In this document: positions 31,749-43,659 of the stretch, piece by piece
Numbering within the stretch: the stretch's first letter is position 1
Layout of the letters: each line of letters opens with the position of its first letter
NCBI GenBank assembly: GCA_028456385.1
Contig: JALNQF010000005.1
Coordinates: forward strand, 1-64,000
Source: Ophiosphaerella korrae
Lineage: Eukaryota > Ascomycota > Dothideomycetes > Pleosporales > Phaeosphaeriaceae
Direction of reading: 5' to 3'
Length of the DNA: 64,000 nt
The notes under the pieces: model-generated
Database searches by the model: none
What the model was told of the DNA's origin: nothing
The model's input: only the letters and a program-made list of their open reading frames with translations
Translations under genes and position numbers: made by a program

Positions 31749-33661
31749 CTAAAACCCCGTTTCGGTATTCCCTTCTCCCATACTCTTATTGCCCGAACTT
31801 CCACTCTGAATTGCTCCCAGGATACCATCTATGTACGCCGCGCCACTCCATTTTTGGTGTGTTAAAACATCACATCCAAGCTCCTTCTCCCTCGCCTGAA
31901 CGAGCTTCACATAAGCCAGCATACCCTCATCCTTGAATGCCTGCGATAGCTCACAGGTAATCGTCGCAGTAGAGTGAATGCCCGCCAAGGAAATGAGTTG
32001 GAACACAAACCCATGTTTCGCGAGATCCCAAACGAATGATTTCAAAGCTGCTTCGCTAAATCCTTGGCCCATCCAGTTGAAGCTTGGTGAGAGGTTGTAA
32101 ACAAACTTTTTGTCAGGGTGCTGTTCCCTAATCTCGCCTGAGAATTTGGCGGCCTTTTCTACGCTTGGGTCTCCAGTCTCAACCCAAAGGAGATCGGCAT
32201 AAGGGGCAAATTCCTTGCCGCGCTTGGTGGCAGCTTCCATACCGGCTTTGAAGTGGTAGAAACCTTCGCGTGTTCGTGGTATGTCCCAGTTGAAGTAGAC
32301 TGGCGACTTGGTGTACTTCTCAGCTGCCTCTCGGCGCTTGAGCAGAGATAAATTAGGGTTCGATTGTGTCTCTGCAAGATATTCGTCGATGCTAGCCCGT
32401 GATGCGCCTTCCTTTTCCAAGTGCTGCACAACAGCCTCATCAAATGTGACAAGTTTGTGTTTCTTTACCCATGCCGCCTCGAATGCATCAATCTCTTTGC
32501 CAGGCGCACCTGCTGCTTCCATGTTTTGTAATGTTTCAGCAAGGGGCTCCATTTTTTCTGTTACACCCTTGATGAACTCGTGGTCTCGGACATCAATGGC
32601 ACTGGAAATCAGTTTGCCGCTTTCGGAGTCGGTTCGTGCAATGACGAGATTCTCACAGCCCATCATATCCCATTGGAAGCGTGCTGCTACGAGGCGATTG
32701 ATGTGGTCTCCGACTGGAACGAGAACCTTTCCTGCAAGATGCCCACATTTCTTGCCACCGTGGAGTTGATCTTCAAAATGGACACCTGCAGCGCCGTTTT
32801 CGGCGAAGAGCTTCGCGAGCTTGATGACAGCTGAAAGACCACCGTGGCTATATGGAGTTAGTAAGGGCGTTGTATGTTTCGAAGAGGTCATACCCAGTGT
32901 CACCATCAGCAATGATGGGCCGCATGTAGTCCAGATAAGGTGTGTTTGCCCGTTGCTCGGGAGTCATCTTCCTTCTATTATCCCAGTTTTTGCGATCATG
33001 GAGCTGCTGTGCTTTGAACATGCGCTGCACTTGATTGGGCACGGTGTTGTATGGATAATCACCAAAGTCGGCGGAGACCTCGTTGGTGGTAGTCAAGACG
33101 GAGGAACATGCCCATCCAGAAATGTAGAGCACTTCTTGGTTTGGGGCTTGCTGGGACATTTGCACGGGGTCAATTGCACCCACTGAAATTGGGAGATGAA
33201 GAATCAGTCATTCGTCTATCTATAGGGAGCAGATATAACGCACTGGTGTGTACTGGCTCGCCCTTGGCTGCGCGCTCCTCTAGCAGGTTGAAAAGCTTCC
33301 TTGCCATCAACGAGCTGGGATATGACTGCTGCAGCGCACCCCTTTTGCTCACGACATCTTCTGCTGAATATGGCCGCTTGATGCCCTTGTATCGTGGGGA
33401 TGCCCACCATTCCTCCACGGCCCGTACCTGCTCATCGAAGAGGGCATCTTCGGCCTGACCCGCTTTGGATGCTTCGGAGAGAAGTTGGAAGGAGTCACCA
33501 GGAAGGGCTGTCGACACTGGAGAATCTACAGGCTGAAGCGTGGAAGTGGACATGCGGCGTGTGGTGGTGGAGAGGGGTCGGAGGAGCAGTGGTGTTCGAC
33601 TTGATGATGTTCGCAGAGATCGACTCTGGCGCGCGACGGAACGCGATACCGTTCGCAACAT
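31749..33661 (-). CDS. mcyA: 2-Methylisocitrate lyase, mitochondrial
   Basis: Exons 33661-33244, 33182-32894 and 32847-31749 encode 601 residues, with introns of 61 and 46 nt. The joins restore [12 protein letters not shown] and DGDTGHGGLSAV. ATG 33661 follows a spurious TTG-led extension and starts an Arg/Ser/Thr-rich presequence ([20 protein letters not shown]), so import into mitochondria is expected. The isocitrate-lyase superfamily signature is [13 protein letters not shown], with the catalytic Cys near residue 270. Leu after CGH, the ARFQWDMMG segment, the presequence and the lack of a C-terminal SKL-type signal argue for methylisocitrate lyase rather than glyoxylate-cycle isocitrate lyase. 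It cleaves 2-methylisocitrate to pyruvate and succinate, the last step of the methylcitrate cycle. Its head-to-head neighbour is methylcitrate synthase, which strengthens the call. Confidence 0.9.
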
Positions 33662-34177
33662 TGCGATAGTTGGTGTCAAGATGAGCTCTATCCAGCAGAG
33701 CTCGCCCGGCGTTCACTTTTTGTAAAACCCAGCTAATGTGTGTTTGGTAAGCAATGTTACAAAATGATGCCAGCTCGAGCGATGCCGCCGTTTGCCACGC
33801 GTATTTCTGGTCCTATCGTCGACAATTCTGCTTCCGCACGCGGACAGAAAAGTCTTCGGCGCAACAACTGTCAGCGGCTCTCTGGTTGCTGTGCTCGTCT
33901 GGTCGGCAACGTTTCTCCTCACCTCCGCAAAAGCCGAGGATAAACGTGCGCTAGCCGCTTTGGAGCTTTGCCCCTCGGCACGTCGACATCGAAGTCGCAT
34001 GAATGGATTGTTCTTGCCTTGTGAATTTGGCTGTCGAGAGTTGCCGTCGTGCCTTTTCTCCCTTGCTCCAAACTTCTAATAACCGACACTATTCCGTGAA
34101 GATACTTCTAGTTTGCAGTGAAAAGAACAATTGCTTTCCCCGCAAGCATTGACCCTAGCTAGCTGCCCTTCATAATC
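33662..34177. promoter_or_regulatory. Shared promoter of the methylcitrate-cycle pair
   Basis: These 516 bp separate the divergent start codons of methylisocitrate lyase and methylcitrate synthase. Two enzymes of one pathway facing each other suggests co-regulation, for example by propionate or amino-acid catabolism. I could not assign a specific binding site. Confidence 0.6.
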
Positions 34178-35810
34178 ATGGCTTTGAGTGCACGAACAGC
34201 TTCGCGAGCTCTACAGGCAGCAAAGGTACATCTTATGTATCGTAATTGAACTCCTTATGGCTAATGGACGATTGTATAGCCCTCGGCAGCCCGTCCCTTT
34301 ATCTTTGGTATGTAATTGACCACTACGGAACTCAAACGGCAACATTGACCTTTTGTTTGTGTAGTGCGAACATGTAGCTATTCATCATCCTCTGAGCTGG
34401 ATCTCAAAGAAACTTTCAAGAAGGTTTTGCCTGCGAAGCGAGAACTCCTCAAGAAAGTCAAGGCACATGCCGATAAGAAACTTGGAGATGTCAAGGTCGA
34501 GAATGCATTGGGTGGAATGAGGTATGGTGGGAACCAATCTATCTAAACGTGCTCTAACAACACTCCAGAGGCCTGAAAGCAATGGTGTGGGAGGGATCAG
34601 TCCTTGACGCAAATGAGGGCATCAGATTTCATGGCAAAACCATCAAGGACTGCCAAAAGGAGCTTCCCAAGGGTACCTCAGGCACTGAAATGCTTCCCGA
34701 GGCCATGTTCTGGCTTCTTCTCACCGGCGAAGTCCCCTCGGTATCACAGACCCGTGCTCTGTCGCGAGAGCTTGCTGAGAAAGCCGGCATCCCCAAATTC
34801 ATCGAGAAGATGCTTGACGACTTCCCTAAAGACCTCCATCCCATGACACAGTTCGCATGCGCTGTCTCAGCGCTGAACTATGAGTCCAAGTTTGCAAAGG
34901 CCTATGAGCAAGGCATCAACAAAGCCGACTACTGGGAGCCGACTTTCGATGACAGCATCAGCCTGCTCGCTAAGCTGCCAACCATCGCTGCGAAAATCTA
35001 TCAGAACGCATATCGTGGAGGAGGAGCCCTCCCTAGCCAAGTCGATCTGAACCAAGATTGGGCCTACAACTTCGCCGCAATGTTGGGCAAGGGCGGTAAA
35101 GACAATGAGGGTTTCCAAGACCTTCTCCGATTGTACCTTGCTCTACACGGTGACCACGAAGGGGGCAACGTTTCTGCACACACTACTCACTTAGTTGGGT
35201 CTGCGCTAAGTGATCCATTCCTCAGCTACAGTGCTGGCCTCCAAGGTCTTGCCGGCCCTTTGCACGGCCTGGCTGCCCAGGAAGTGCTCCGCTTTATTCT
35301 CGACATGCAGAAGTCGGTTGGCACGAAATTCACCGAGAAGGACGTCAATGATTTCCTATGGAGTGTTCTCAAATCTGGACGTGTCATTCCTGGCTACGGT
35401 CACGCCGTTTTGCGAAAACCTGACCCACGATTTGAAGCGCTTATGGACTTTGCTGATGCGCGACCAGAGATTGCAGCAGACCCTGTATACCAGCTCGTGA
35501 AGAAGAACTCAGAGGTGGCTCCTGGTGTACTAACTGAGCACGGAAAGGTGGGTTGAGCACTTACCCTGGGTCTTATTGGTTACTAACTATTATGTAGACC
35601 AAGAATCCATATCCCAACGTCGATTCGTCCTCTGGTGTCCTCTTCCACCACTACGGTTTCAAGGAGACGCTCTATTACACCGCTACCTTTGGTGTCAGCC
35701 GTGGTCTCGGCCCACTAGCGCAACTCATCTGGGATCGAGCATTGGGTCTGCCAATTGAGCGTCCCAAATCTATTAATCTTCAGGGTATTCTCAACCAGGT
35801 TGGTGCATAG
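34178..35810 (+). CDS. mcsA: 2-Methylcitrate synthase, mitochondrial
   Basis: Five exons (34178-34225, 34280-34307, 34365-34521, 34569-35547, 35598-35810) give 474 residues; the introns are 47-57 nt. Exon 2 is only 28 nt and lies in the presequence ([16 protein letters not shown] then [17 protein letters not shown]). Citrate-synthase folds are clear: [17 protein letters not shown], the first catalytic His in [18 protein letters not shown], the second in [14 protein letters not shown], and the catalytic Asp in [15 protein letters not shown]. Features shared with fungal McsA rather than Cit1 include [26 protein letters not shown] and the ending [10 protein letters not shown]. It condenses propionyl-CoA (and acetyl-CoA) with oxaloacetate in the matrix. 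Together with the divergent lyase it removes toxic propionyl-CoA. The intervening 2-methylcitrate dehydratase gene is not in this window. Confidence 0.92.
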
Positions 35811-36559
35811 AGGGCTGAAGGAGACATGACGCGGATCTAAAAGTTTTCTTATGATATGGTAGACAGATGGGTGGTAATACCCACGTTGAATCTGAACATG
35901 ATTATGAAGTAATTCCAAGCTAAGCGTATTAAACGACACCTAAGTCAAAGGCCATTCTTCGCGTCTCATTCGAACTGTTGAAGAAGAATAAATCATGCTG
36001 TTCTGACTGTCGATACTTTCTTAAACTGACCTCTCTTCTTGGATTACGAGAAGACATTGGTCCAGCAGGTTGGCTATTTTTGTACGTTTCAGAAAGTGTT
36101 CCAGGAGATACCGGGGATCCTGAGATTCACAGCAAGCCAAACAGGATGAATGGCAAATAGTGAGCTGAGAGCAGTATCTTTTTTTGGAAAGGAATTGAGT
36201 TATTGATGCAGCACACGTTTTCTATGTGAAATGACTAGCTAGCGTGCGACGCGGGAGTGGCGCCCATCAGGGATCTGCAGGAACGAAGCGCATCCCTGAA
36301 CGGAGACGACCGCAGTTAGACACGACATGTCGCCGAGCCTTCGTGTCACACTTCACTCTCCTCGCCTTTTTGCACTTCACACCGCAATCTGCTACGAGAC
36401 AGCTGCATGCTGTAACGGGGTGCCAGACAGTGTCATGATACGGTACTAGAATATATAACGGGCTCCAAGCTCCTTGATTGTTTCAAAACACGGCGCCACC
36501 TCTATCAAGCGTGTTGGACCTCATCAAACCCCTTCCCGAGCACTCGTAGTACCTACGCC
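35811..36559. promoter_or_regulatory. Intergenic region with TATA element before the beta-glucosidase
   Basis: There is no gene. A TATATAA at 36452-36458 lies about 100 bp before the ATG at 36560 and is the likely core promoter. Confidence 0.45.
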
Positions 36560-39500
36560 ATGCCTCTTCACGAGTCCTACGAGCTGCGCCGCGGCAAGTA
36601 CGCGAGGCTCGATGCCCCAGCCGACGATGATATCGACACGCCCGCACGCTTCTCCACCGATTCGAATGCTACGCTCGAAGACCTTGAAGAGTATGACCCT
36701 TTGGCTTTCAACAGCAAGTTAAGACGCAAGAAAAGCGCTGGCGATCTCAAGATACGCAAAGCCTCTTATAAAGATGCCGAATCCATGGGCCATGTGCCAT
36801 TCGCGGCGAGAACCAAGCGTTGCGTACCGGGCCGGTGCTGCTGCTGGTTGCTTATATTTGTCGCTACTGTGGTTCTACTACTGGCTTCAGGAGGCATATA
36901 TGCATGGAAAGTGTCGGCTCCAAAGGATGGCCTGAGTCCGCCTTGGTATCCTACACCGAAGGGTGGCACCGATAAGAAGTGGGAGGAGAGTTACAGGAAG
37001 GCAGCAGACATGGTGAGGCAGATGACGCTACCTGAGAAGGTTAATGTTACCACTGGAGTAGGGTGGAGTATGGAAATGTGCGTTGGCAACAACGGAGCGG
37101 TGCCCAGGCTTAAGTTCCCGTCGTTGTGTCTTCAGGATGGTCCTATTTCGATCCGTTTCGCAGATAACATTTCAGCATTCCCAGCAGGCATCACTGTGGG
37201 TTCAACCTGGAACAAGGAGCTGATGTACCTTCGTGGTAAAGCACAGGGCAAAGAAGCACGACTAAAGGGCGTCAATGTGCTACTTGGCCCTGCTATGGGG
37301 CCCCTCGGACGAATGCCTGCCGGGGGCCGGAATTGGGAGGGCTTTGGCGCAGATCCAGTTTTGCAAGGCATCGCAGCTGCGCAGACAATAAAGGGAATTC
37401 AAGAAGAGGGTATTATGGCCACCGCGAAGCATTACCTGCTAAATGAGCAGGAGCATTTCCGTCAAGCTTGGGAGTGGGGTATTCCGAATGCCATTTCGAG
37501 CAATGTCGATGATCGGACGTTGCACGAAATATACGCTTGGCCTTTTGCCGATTCCATCAGAGCAGGTGTAACTTCGGTTATGTGCAGCTATAATCAGGTG
37601 AACTCCAGCTACGCCTGCCAGAATTCGAAGCTTTTGAATGGCATCTTGAAAGATGAGATGGGTTTCCAGGGTTTTGTCCAAAGCGATTGGCTTGCTCAAC
37701 GAGCAGGCGTTGCAAGTGCCCTGGCAGGCCTTGACATGACCATGCCTGGAGATGGGCTGAGATGGGCAAAAGGAAATAGCCTCTGGGGTCCTGAGCTCAC
37801 TAAGGCTGTGCTAAATGGCAGTGTGCCGATCGATCGGTTAGACGATATGGTAACCCGTGTCGTGGCTTCCTGGTACCAAGTCGGGCAAGACAAATGGCCA
37901 GAGGATAGTGGACCAAACTTTTCGTCCTGGACCAACGATAGAATTGGTAAGCTTCATGAAGGTAGTCCAACTGATACGGCTACTGGTGTTGTGAACAAGT
38001 ACATCAACGCTCAGGGCGAAGGCAAAGACGCCCACAAGCATATTGTTCGCCGTGTTGCCGCTGAAGGCACTGTGCTTCTTAAGAACGAGGGCCGGCTTCT
38101 TCCGCTCGACCGCAAAGGCTGGAAGAGTGGCAAAAAGAGACGAACGAAATACCGCATCGGAGTATTTGGTGAAGATGCGCGCTTGCCCCATGAAGGCATC
38201 AACCACTGCTCAGATCAGAGCTGTAATGAAGGTACCTTGGCCTCAGGATGGGGCTCTGGTGCTGTCAATTTCACATACCTGGTTGAGCCACTGGCCGCTA
38301 TTCGAGGTGCCTTTGATAAAGATGCTGTGTATGTCACTGATTGGCTAGAAAACAAGCTGCCGAGCCAGAAAGAAATACTTGAAGATCAAGATCTTTGTAT
38401 TGTCTTCGCCAATGCAGATGCGGGTGAGGGATATGAGCATTATGAAAGTATGGAATTTCTACAAAGCAGCGCGAAGCATAAAACTAACAAATATCCAGAT
38501 ATTCGTGGCGACCGAAATGATTTGTATTTGCAAAAAGGGGGTGACAAACTAATTCAAGATGTTGCCAAAGGCTGCGGAGAAGGCATGGGTGATGTGGTGG
38601 TCGTGATCCACACCGTCGGCCCTGTGATTCTCGAAAACTTCATCAACATGATGAACGTTAAAGCGGTGGTTCTTTCTAATCTTCCAGGTGCCGAGTCTGG
38701 GAATTCTCTTGTCGATGTCCTTTTTGGCGACGTGAATCCCTCAGGACGATTGCCATATACTATTGCGAAAAAAGAGGATGACTATGGCCCAGGAAGCAAA
38801 ATCAAATATCTTCCAAGCGCTACAGATGGTCTTGCTCCTCAGCAGGATTTCTCTGAAGGCCTATACATCGACTACCGTCACTTTGATAAGCAAAATATCG
38901 CACCCCGCTATGAATTTGGGTATGGGCTTTCATACACACAGTTCAGACTCTCGTCTCTCCTCATCAAGGCAGATGGTGCAAAGACACCATTACCCGCGCC
39001 ACGGCCCCAAGGTCTCACACCCCCAAGCTACTCGACCGAGCTACCAGACCCCAAATCTGCACTGTTCCCAGAGGCCTTCCATAAGGTTGAGAAATATATC
39101 TATCCCTGGCTCGACTCCACAGATGGCATTGAGAAGTCGGAGATTATGACTTCTCAGCTACAAAGCCCTCTCAGCGATGCCGGCGGCGGTCCAGGCGGCA
39201 ATCCAGATCTCTACAGCACTGTCCTTACCGTCTCTGCCTCCGTGGCAAATGTCGGCCCAGTTGATGGCTCCACGGTAGTACAGCTGTACATCTCTCTACC
39301 CCAGGACTACAAAGACCATGAAACTAGTGAGCCTATCGACTTCCCTGTCAGAGTACTACGCGGCTTCGAGAAAGTGCATGTCAAGGCAAAAGAGCAAGAG
39401 CATGGAGACGGCGGAGACCAAGTGTTGGTAACATTTGAGGTGACAAGGAGAGATCTGAGTTATTGGGATGTCAGGAGGCAGAATTGGGTGATGCCAAGTA

Positions 39501-39565
39501 GCGGGGAGATAGGTGTTGGCGTGGGATTTTCGAGCAGGGATATACCCTTGAAGGGAACTTGGTAG
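36560..39565 (+). CDS. bglE: GH3 beta-glucosidase with N-terminal membrane anchor
   Basis: This is a single-exon gene of 1001 residues. Residues 1-93 are a cytosolic leader, a Cys-rich stretch (CVPGRCCC) leads into one membrane helix at about 95-117, and the catalytic part follows, so this is a type II membrane protein with its enzyme outside the cytosol. GH3 landmarks are the N-terminal barrel with LCLQDGPISIRFAD and GPAMGPLGRMPAGGRNWEGFG, KHYLLNEQEHFR, and the nucleophile Asp376 in GFVQSDWLAQRAG. The second domain begins EGTVLLKNEGRLLPL. A C-terminal fibronectin-III-like domain contains FGYGLSYTQF and VANVGPVDGSTVVQLYI. It should release terminal beta-glucose from cell-wall or plant-derived glucans. 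The architecture matches the family annotated as beta-glucosidase E in Aspergillus. The upstream extension, compared with secreted GH3 enzymes, replaces a signal peptide. Confidence 0.9.
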   Translation: MPLHESYELRRGKYARLDAPADDDIDTPARFSTDSNATLEDLEEYDPLAFNSKLRRKKSAGDLKIRKASYKDAESMGHVPFAARTKRCVPGRCCCWLLIFVATVVLLLASGGIYAWKVSAPKDGLSPPWYPTPKGGTDKKWEESYRKAADMVRQMTLPEKVNVTTGVGWSMEMCVGNNGAVPRLKFPSLCLQDGPISIRFADNISAFPAGITVGSTWNKELMYLRGKAQGKEARLKGVNVLLGPAMGPLGRMPAGGRNWEGFGADPVLQGIAAAQTIKGIQEEGIMATAKHYLLNEQEHFRQAWEWGIPNAISSNVDDRTLHEIYAWPFADSIRAGVTSVMCSYNQVNSSYACQNSKLLNGILKDEMGFQGFVQSDWLAQRAGVASALAGLDMTMPGDGLRWAKGNSLWGPELTKAVLNGSVPIDRLDDMVTRVVASWYQVGQDKWPEDSGPNFSSWTNDRIGKLHEGSPTDTATGVVNKYINAQGEGKDAHKHIVRRVAAEGTVLLKNEGRLLPLDRKGWKSGKKRRTKYRIGVFGEDARLPHEGINHCSDQSCNEGTLASGWGSGAVNFTYLVEPLAAIRGAFDKDAVYVTDWLENKLPSQKEILEDQDLCIVFANADAGEGYEHYESMEFLQSSAKHKTNKYPDIRGDRNDLYLQKGGDKLIQDVAKGCGEGMGDVVVVIHTVGPVILENFINMMNVKAVVLSNLPGAESGNSLVDVLFGDVNPSGRLPYTIAKKEDDYGPGSKIKYLPSATDGLAPQQDFSEGLYIDYRHFDKQNIAPRYEFGYGLSYTQFRLSSLLIKADGAKTPLPAPRPQGLTPPSYSTELPDPKSALFPEAFHKVEKYIYPWLDSTDGIEKSEIMTSQLQSPLSDAGGGPGGNPDLYSTVLTVSASVANVGPVDGSTVVQLYISLPQDYKDHETSEPIDFPVRVLRGFEKVHVKAKEQEHGDGGDQVLVTFEVTRRDLSYWDVRRQNWVMPSSGEIGVGVGFSSRDIPLKGTW

Positions 39566-40027
39566 ATTGGAAAGGAGAAGGGAAAGGTGTTGGGCGTATA
39601 TGGTAGATATCCTTTGTGTTTGAATACTAGTAGTGCACTTCTGTTTCGTCTAATATCTCGCTTTTGTCCGGCGAACTTTGCCACCCATGCTGTCCGTCAT
39701 CCGAAGTGCGAGATGGACCACCTAGAAATAGCAGCCAAAAGACACTCAAGCTGGATGGAGGCTTTTTTTCGCAGTAGCTATAAGTATGGCTGGGGAAAGT
39801 CAAGATTCCTGGTTGGACTATTTGGAAGTATATTGTCTATTGTGTATCTCTAGCATCAACACAACAGAGTCAATGCCCCACTTTTTCGGTTTGCCGGGAA
39901 CACGGTCAGTCAGCCTTCCAGGGCCTAGCGTGGGCAAGAAAAACGCGGTCAGGAAAACGTGGGTGCGGGATAAGATAATAATTTGGTGCCCGCCCAACGC
40001 GCACCCTCCACTCACGCAAGCCCAACA
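39566..40027. other. Intergenic region
   Basis: This is the 3' flank of the beta-glucosidase gene and distal promoter of the ABC protein gene. I see no gene. Confidence 0.4.
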
Positions 40028-40105
40028 ATCCTCTCTCCCTTATTGATCTTTTTCCTTCTGTTTTTGCATCCACTCTCCACTCTTCATTTTCATCTTCTAC
40101 GCTGT
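40028..40105 (+). promoter_or_regulatory. Pyrimidine-rich leader before New1
   Basis: A long CT-rich stretch 140-215 bp before the ATG at 40244 is typical of strongly transcribed fungal genes, where transcription starts just after such a tract. Confidence 0.5.
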
Positions 40106-40243
40106 TGAGGCGCTGCTTTCGCTTCAGCCGCGCACTTCAGCTGGCACTGCCTCTGCCTGTCTATCGATAAGGACGCAGCCCCTCCCCAAAAAGAAATCCG
40201 CTTGGGCTCCACCATAAAACGGGTTGCGCAGAGCGACACGCAG

Positions 40244-43200
40244 ATGCCACATTCTGAGTCGCCGCCCATGGCTCCCGCTATTGTCGTCGACAAGGCCAGT
40301 CCAGTGCCACCGCCTTCCTATGACGACGTGTCAGCATTCCTAACCAGTATTTTTTCGGCGAAGACGTCGCACGCTTCGGTCGACGCCGCCTATGCCCTCA
40401 CAACCCTCCTCTTAAGCTCAGTGGGCTTCCGAGGATTCGCCGGCTATGGCATACTCGGTGAGGTCACAAAGGCAGCCACAAACAAGAAGGATGCGGTGCG
40501 GAGAGAGGGTGCCATGAACGCGCTCGGTGCTCTGTTTGAGCGCTTCCCGCCAGCGCAGAGACTGGGCGAAGTCATATTTCTGGTGCAAGAAGAGGGCCTT
40601 GTGCCGCTGGCGCTGGATGCGCTTGCTGACAAGACGGGCTCGGTCAAGGAGTCGGCCAAGTATGCGCTCGATGCGCTCTTTGACAACCTGTCCGCTGAGG
40701 CCAAGGTTGTGGGCCTCCTCCCAGTGCTTACCAAGTATCTGGGCAAGAAGTCTGGCAAGTGGCAGGGCGCTGTTGGCGCCTTCGGGCTGATAGGCCGTAT
40801 GGCGGACAAGGCCAAAATGGGCATGGAGAGCTTTGAGGTAGAGAAAGAGAAGGACATCCTGCGCGAGGCCATGGGCAAGAAACTCGAGGGCCTCATCCCC
40901 GTTGTTGAGGGCGGCATGCACGATCTCAAGTCCGAGGTCGCGAAGCAGGCGCTGAAGACAATGAACAGTCTCACCACCCTGCTTCAGAACGACGATATCG
41001 CCCCTCGGATACCGCTCCTTGTCAAGTCTATCGAAGACCCCTCCACACAGAGTCTCCAGAAGGCCATCCATGCCTTGTCCCAAACCACCTTTGTTGCCAT
41101 TGTGACCTCTCCTGTCCTCGCCATGGTTACTCCTCTGCTCGAGCGATCCTTGAACACACCCACAACCACCCAAGAAGTCACTCGCCAAACCGTTGTCGTG
41201 GTTGAGAACTTGACAAAGTTGGTTCATGATCCTATCGAAGCTCGCGCGTTCCTGCCAAAGCTGAAGCCAGGTGTTAAGGCTGTACAGGATCGCGCATCTC
41301 TGCCAGAAGTCCGAGAGATTGGCGCGCGTGCACTAGCTGTGATTGAGGCAGCCATGGCAGGTAAGGGGGGTAATGCTGACAATGGTGCTATCGCCAGGAT
41401 GCAGCCAGAAGATGTCGCAGCCGTCATCGAAAAGCAAATCGGTGCTGTTGGGAATCTGTACAACTACCCTGGAGATGCAGAGGTGTGGACAGCGACAAAG
41501 AACTACATCTCTGAAATGATCGCCGAAGATATCAATCAGCGTGAGATCAAGCGCATTCCGCAACTGATTACCCCTTATCTAGACCCTCTGATGAATCCGG
41601 GAGATGCAGAGAAGGTAGCAGAGGCGGTGCACCAATTCTACATTGCAGAGGATCACCGCAAATTTGGACAGCCACCAGTGGAAGAAGACGGTGAAACCGA
41701 GATTGTCAATGCCACCTTCTCTTTGGGCTATGGTGGCATGCTGCTCCTCTCTCACACTAATCTACGGCTGCTCAAGGGCCATCGGTATGGTCTTTGTGGT
41801 CGCAACGGTGCCGGCAAGTCGACGCTGATGCGCAGCATGGCGGACGGCAAATTAGAAGGATACCCGCCCCAAGACCTTGTCAAAACATGCTTCGTCGAAC
41901 ACAACCAGGGCGAAAATGCAGACCTTACTATCCTCGAGTATATTTCTACCGACCCCAGGTTCAAGGATGAGAGTCAAGAACGTATCTCTGAGGTTTTGGA
42001 GGAAGTTGGTTTCACTTCCGGCCCGGACGGCAGGCAGTCCAACAAGGTTGGCTCGCTTTCTGGAGGATGGAAAATGAAGCTGGCGCTGGCGCGAGCTATG
42101 CTTATGCGCGCAGACGTCCTTCTCTTGGATGAACCTACCAATCATTTGGATGTTGCTAACGTCGCCTGGTTGCAAGAATACTTGAAGAATCACACCGACA
42201 TTACCAGTTTGATCGTTTCTCACGACTCTGGTTTCCTCGATGCTGTCTGCACTGATATTTACCACTATGAGCAGAAGAAGCTCGTCTGCTACAAGGGAAA
42301 CCTCGCAGACTTTGTCAGGGTAAAGCCAGAAGCCAAGAGCTACTACACGTTGACCGCATCGCAAGTCCAATTCAAGTTCCCTCCCCCTGGTATTCTCACT
42401 GGCGTTAAATCAAACACCCGCTCGATTCTCCGGATGACCAACTGCACGTATACCTATCCAGGTTCATCGAAACCGTCGCTGTTTGACGCTTCGTGCAATT
42501 TGTCCCTATCGTCTCGTGTCGCAATTATTGGTGCAAACGGTGCTGGTAAATCTACCCTCATCAAAATTCTCACTGGTGAAGTTATTCCCCAAGAGGGCAA
42601 GGTCGAGAAACATCCCAACTTGCGTATTGGATACATCAAGCAGCATGCGCTTGAGCACGTCGAGATGCACATGGAAAAGACTCCGAACCAATATCTGCAA
42701 TGGCGTTACGCCAATGGCGACGACCGTGAGGTTCTCATGAAACAAACGCGTGTCCTTACCGAAGAAGACAAGAAGCAGATGGAGACACCTATTGATATTG
42801 GTGATGGTAAGGGACCACGAAAGATCGAAGCACTCATCGGTCGCCAGAAGTACAAGAAGTCTTTCCAGTACGAAGTCAAGTGGATGCACATGCTACCTAA
42901 GTTCAACACCATGATCTCCCGCGAGACGCTCCTTGACCGCGGTTTCTCAAAGCTCATTCAAGAGTTCGATGATCACGAGTCCTCTCGTGAAGGTCTTGGT
43001 TACCGCGTGTTAGAGCCGAAGGTTATCTCGAAGCACTTTGAAGACCTCGGCATGGATCCCGAAATCGCCAATCACAACGAGATCTCTGGTCTTTCTGGTG
43101 GCCAGAAGGTCAAGGTTGTCCTTGCCGGCGCCATGTGGAACAACCCCCATCTTCTCGTCCTCGACGAACCTACCAATTTCTTGGATCGAGACTCTTTGGG

Positions 43201-43659
43201 CGGTCTTGCCGTCGCCATCCGTGACTACAAGGGCGGCGTTATTATGATTTCCCATAACGAAGAATTTGTCGGCGCCCTCTGCCCTGAGCAATGGCACGTT
43301 GCAGATGGACGTGTGGCACATAAGGGCCTCCTTGCAGTGAACATGGACCGTTTTGAAGATTCACGGCCCGGCTCCTCAGTTGCAAGCAGCAATGTGAGCT
43401 CCGCAGCGCCCAGTACAACTGGTACGCCTGTGATGAGCGACGCCGAAGGCTCTGATATGAAGTTCAAGGCGAAGAAAAAGAAGAAGATGACGCGCGCGCA
43501 GCAGAAGGAGCGAGAAGTCAGGCGGAGATTGAGGTATATCGAATGGTTGAATAGTCCAAAGGTATGTTTGCACTTCTATCACTTGCACAGTAGTACGTAA
43601 CTAACTTGTTTTGACAGGGCACACCGCAGCCTCCCAACACAGATGACGAGGCTGAATAG
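40244..43659 (+). CDS. NEW1: New1/Elf1-type ABC-F ATPase related to EF-3
   Basis: Exons 40244-43561 and 43618-43659 flank a 56-nt intron and give 1119 residues. ATG 40244 is chosen because the longer frame begins at TTG. The second exon supplies the conserved C-terminal tail GTPQPPNTDDEAE. Residues about 25-400 are HEAT-type repeats. ABC domain 1 has Walker A GRNGAGKST (near 520), signature LSGGWKMKLALARAML and Walker B VLLLDEPTNHLD. ABC domain 2 has GANGAGKST (near 765), LSGGQKVKVVLAGAMW and LVLDEPTNFLD, with an EF-3-style inserted segment. YGGMLLLSHTNLRLLKGHRYGLCGRNG is closer to New1/Elf1 than to EF-3, which has ICGPNG. New1 binds ribosomes and assists translation termination or recycling; fission-yeast Elf1 was named for mRNA export. 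The Asn/Tyr-rich prion segment of budding-yeast New1 is absent. Confidence 0.92.

Noticed and set aside
31749..33661. Glyoxylate-cycle isocitrate lyase
   Set aside because: Mitochondrial presequence, CGHL signature, no peroxisomal tail, and pairing with methylcitrate synthase favour methylisocitrate lyase.
40418..41227. 269-codon minus-strand frame opposite New1
   Set aside because: Antisense shadow of the HEAT-repeat coding region.
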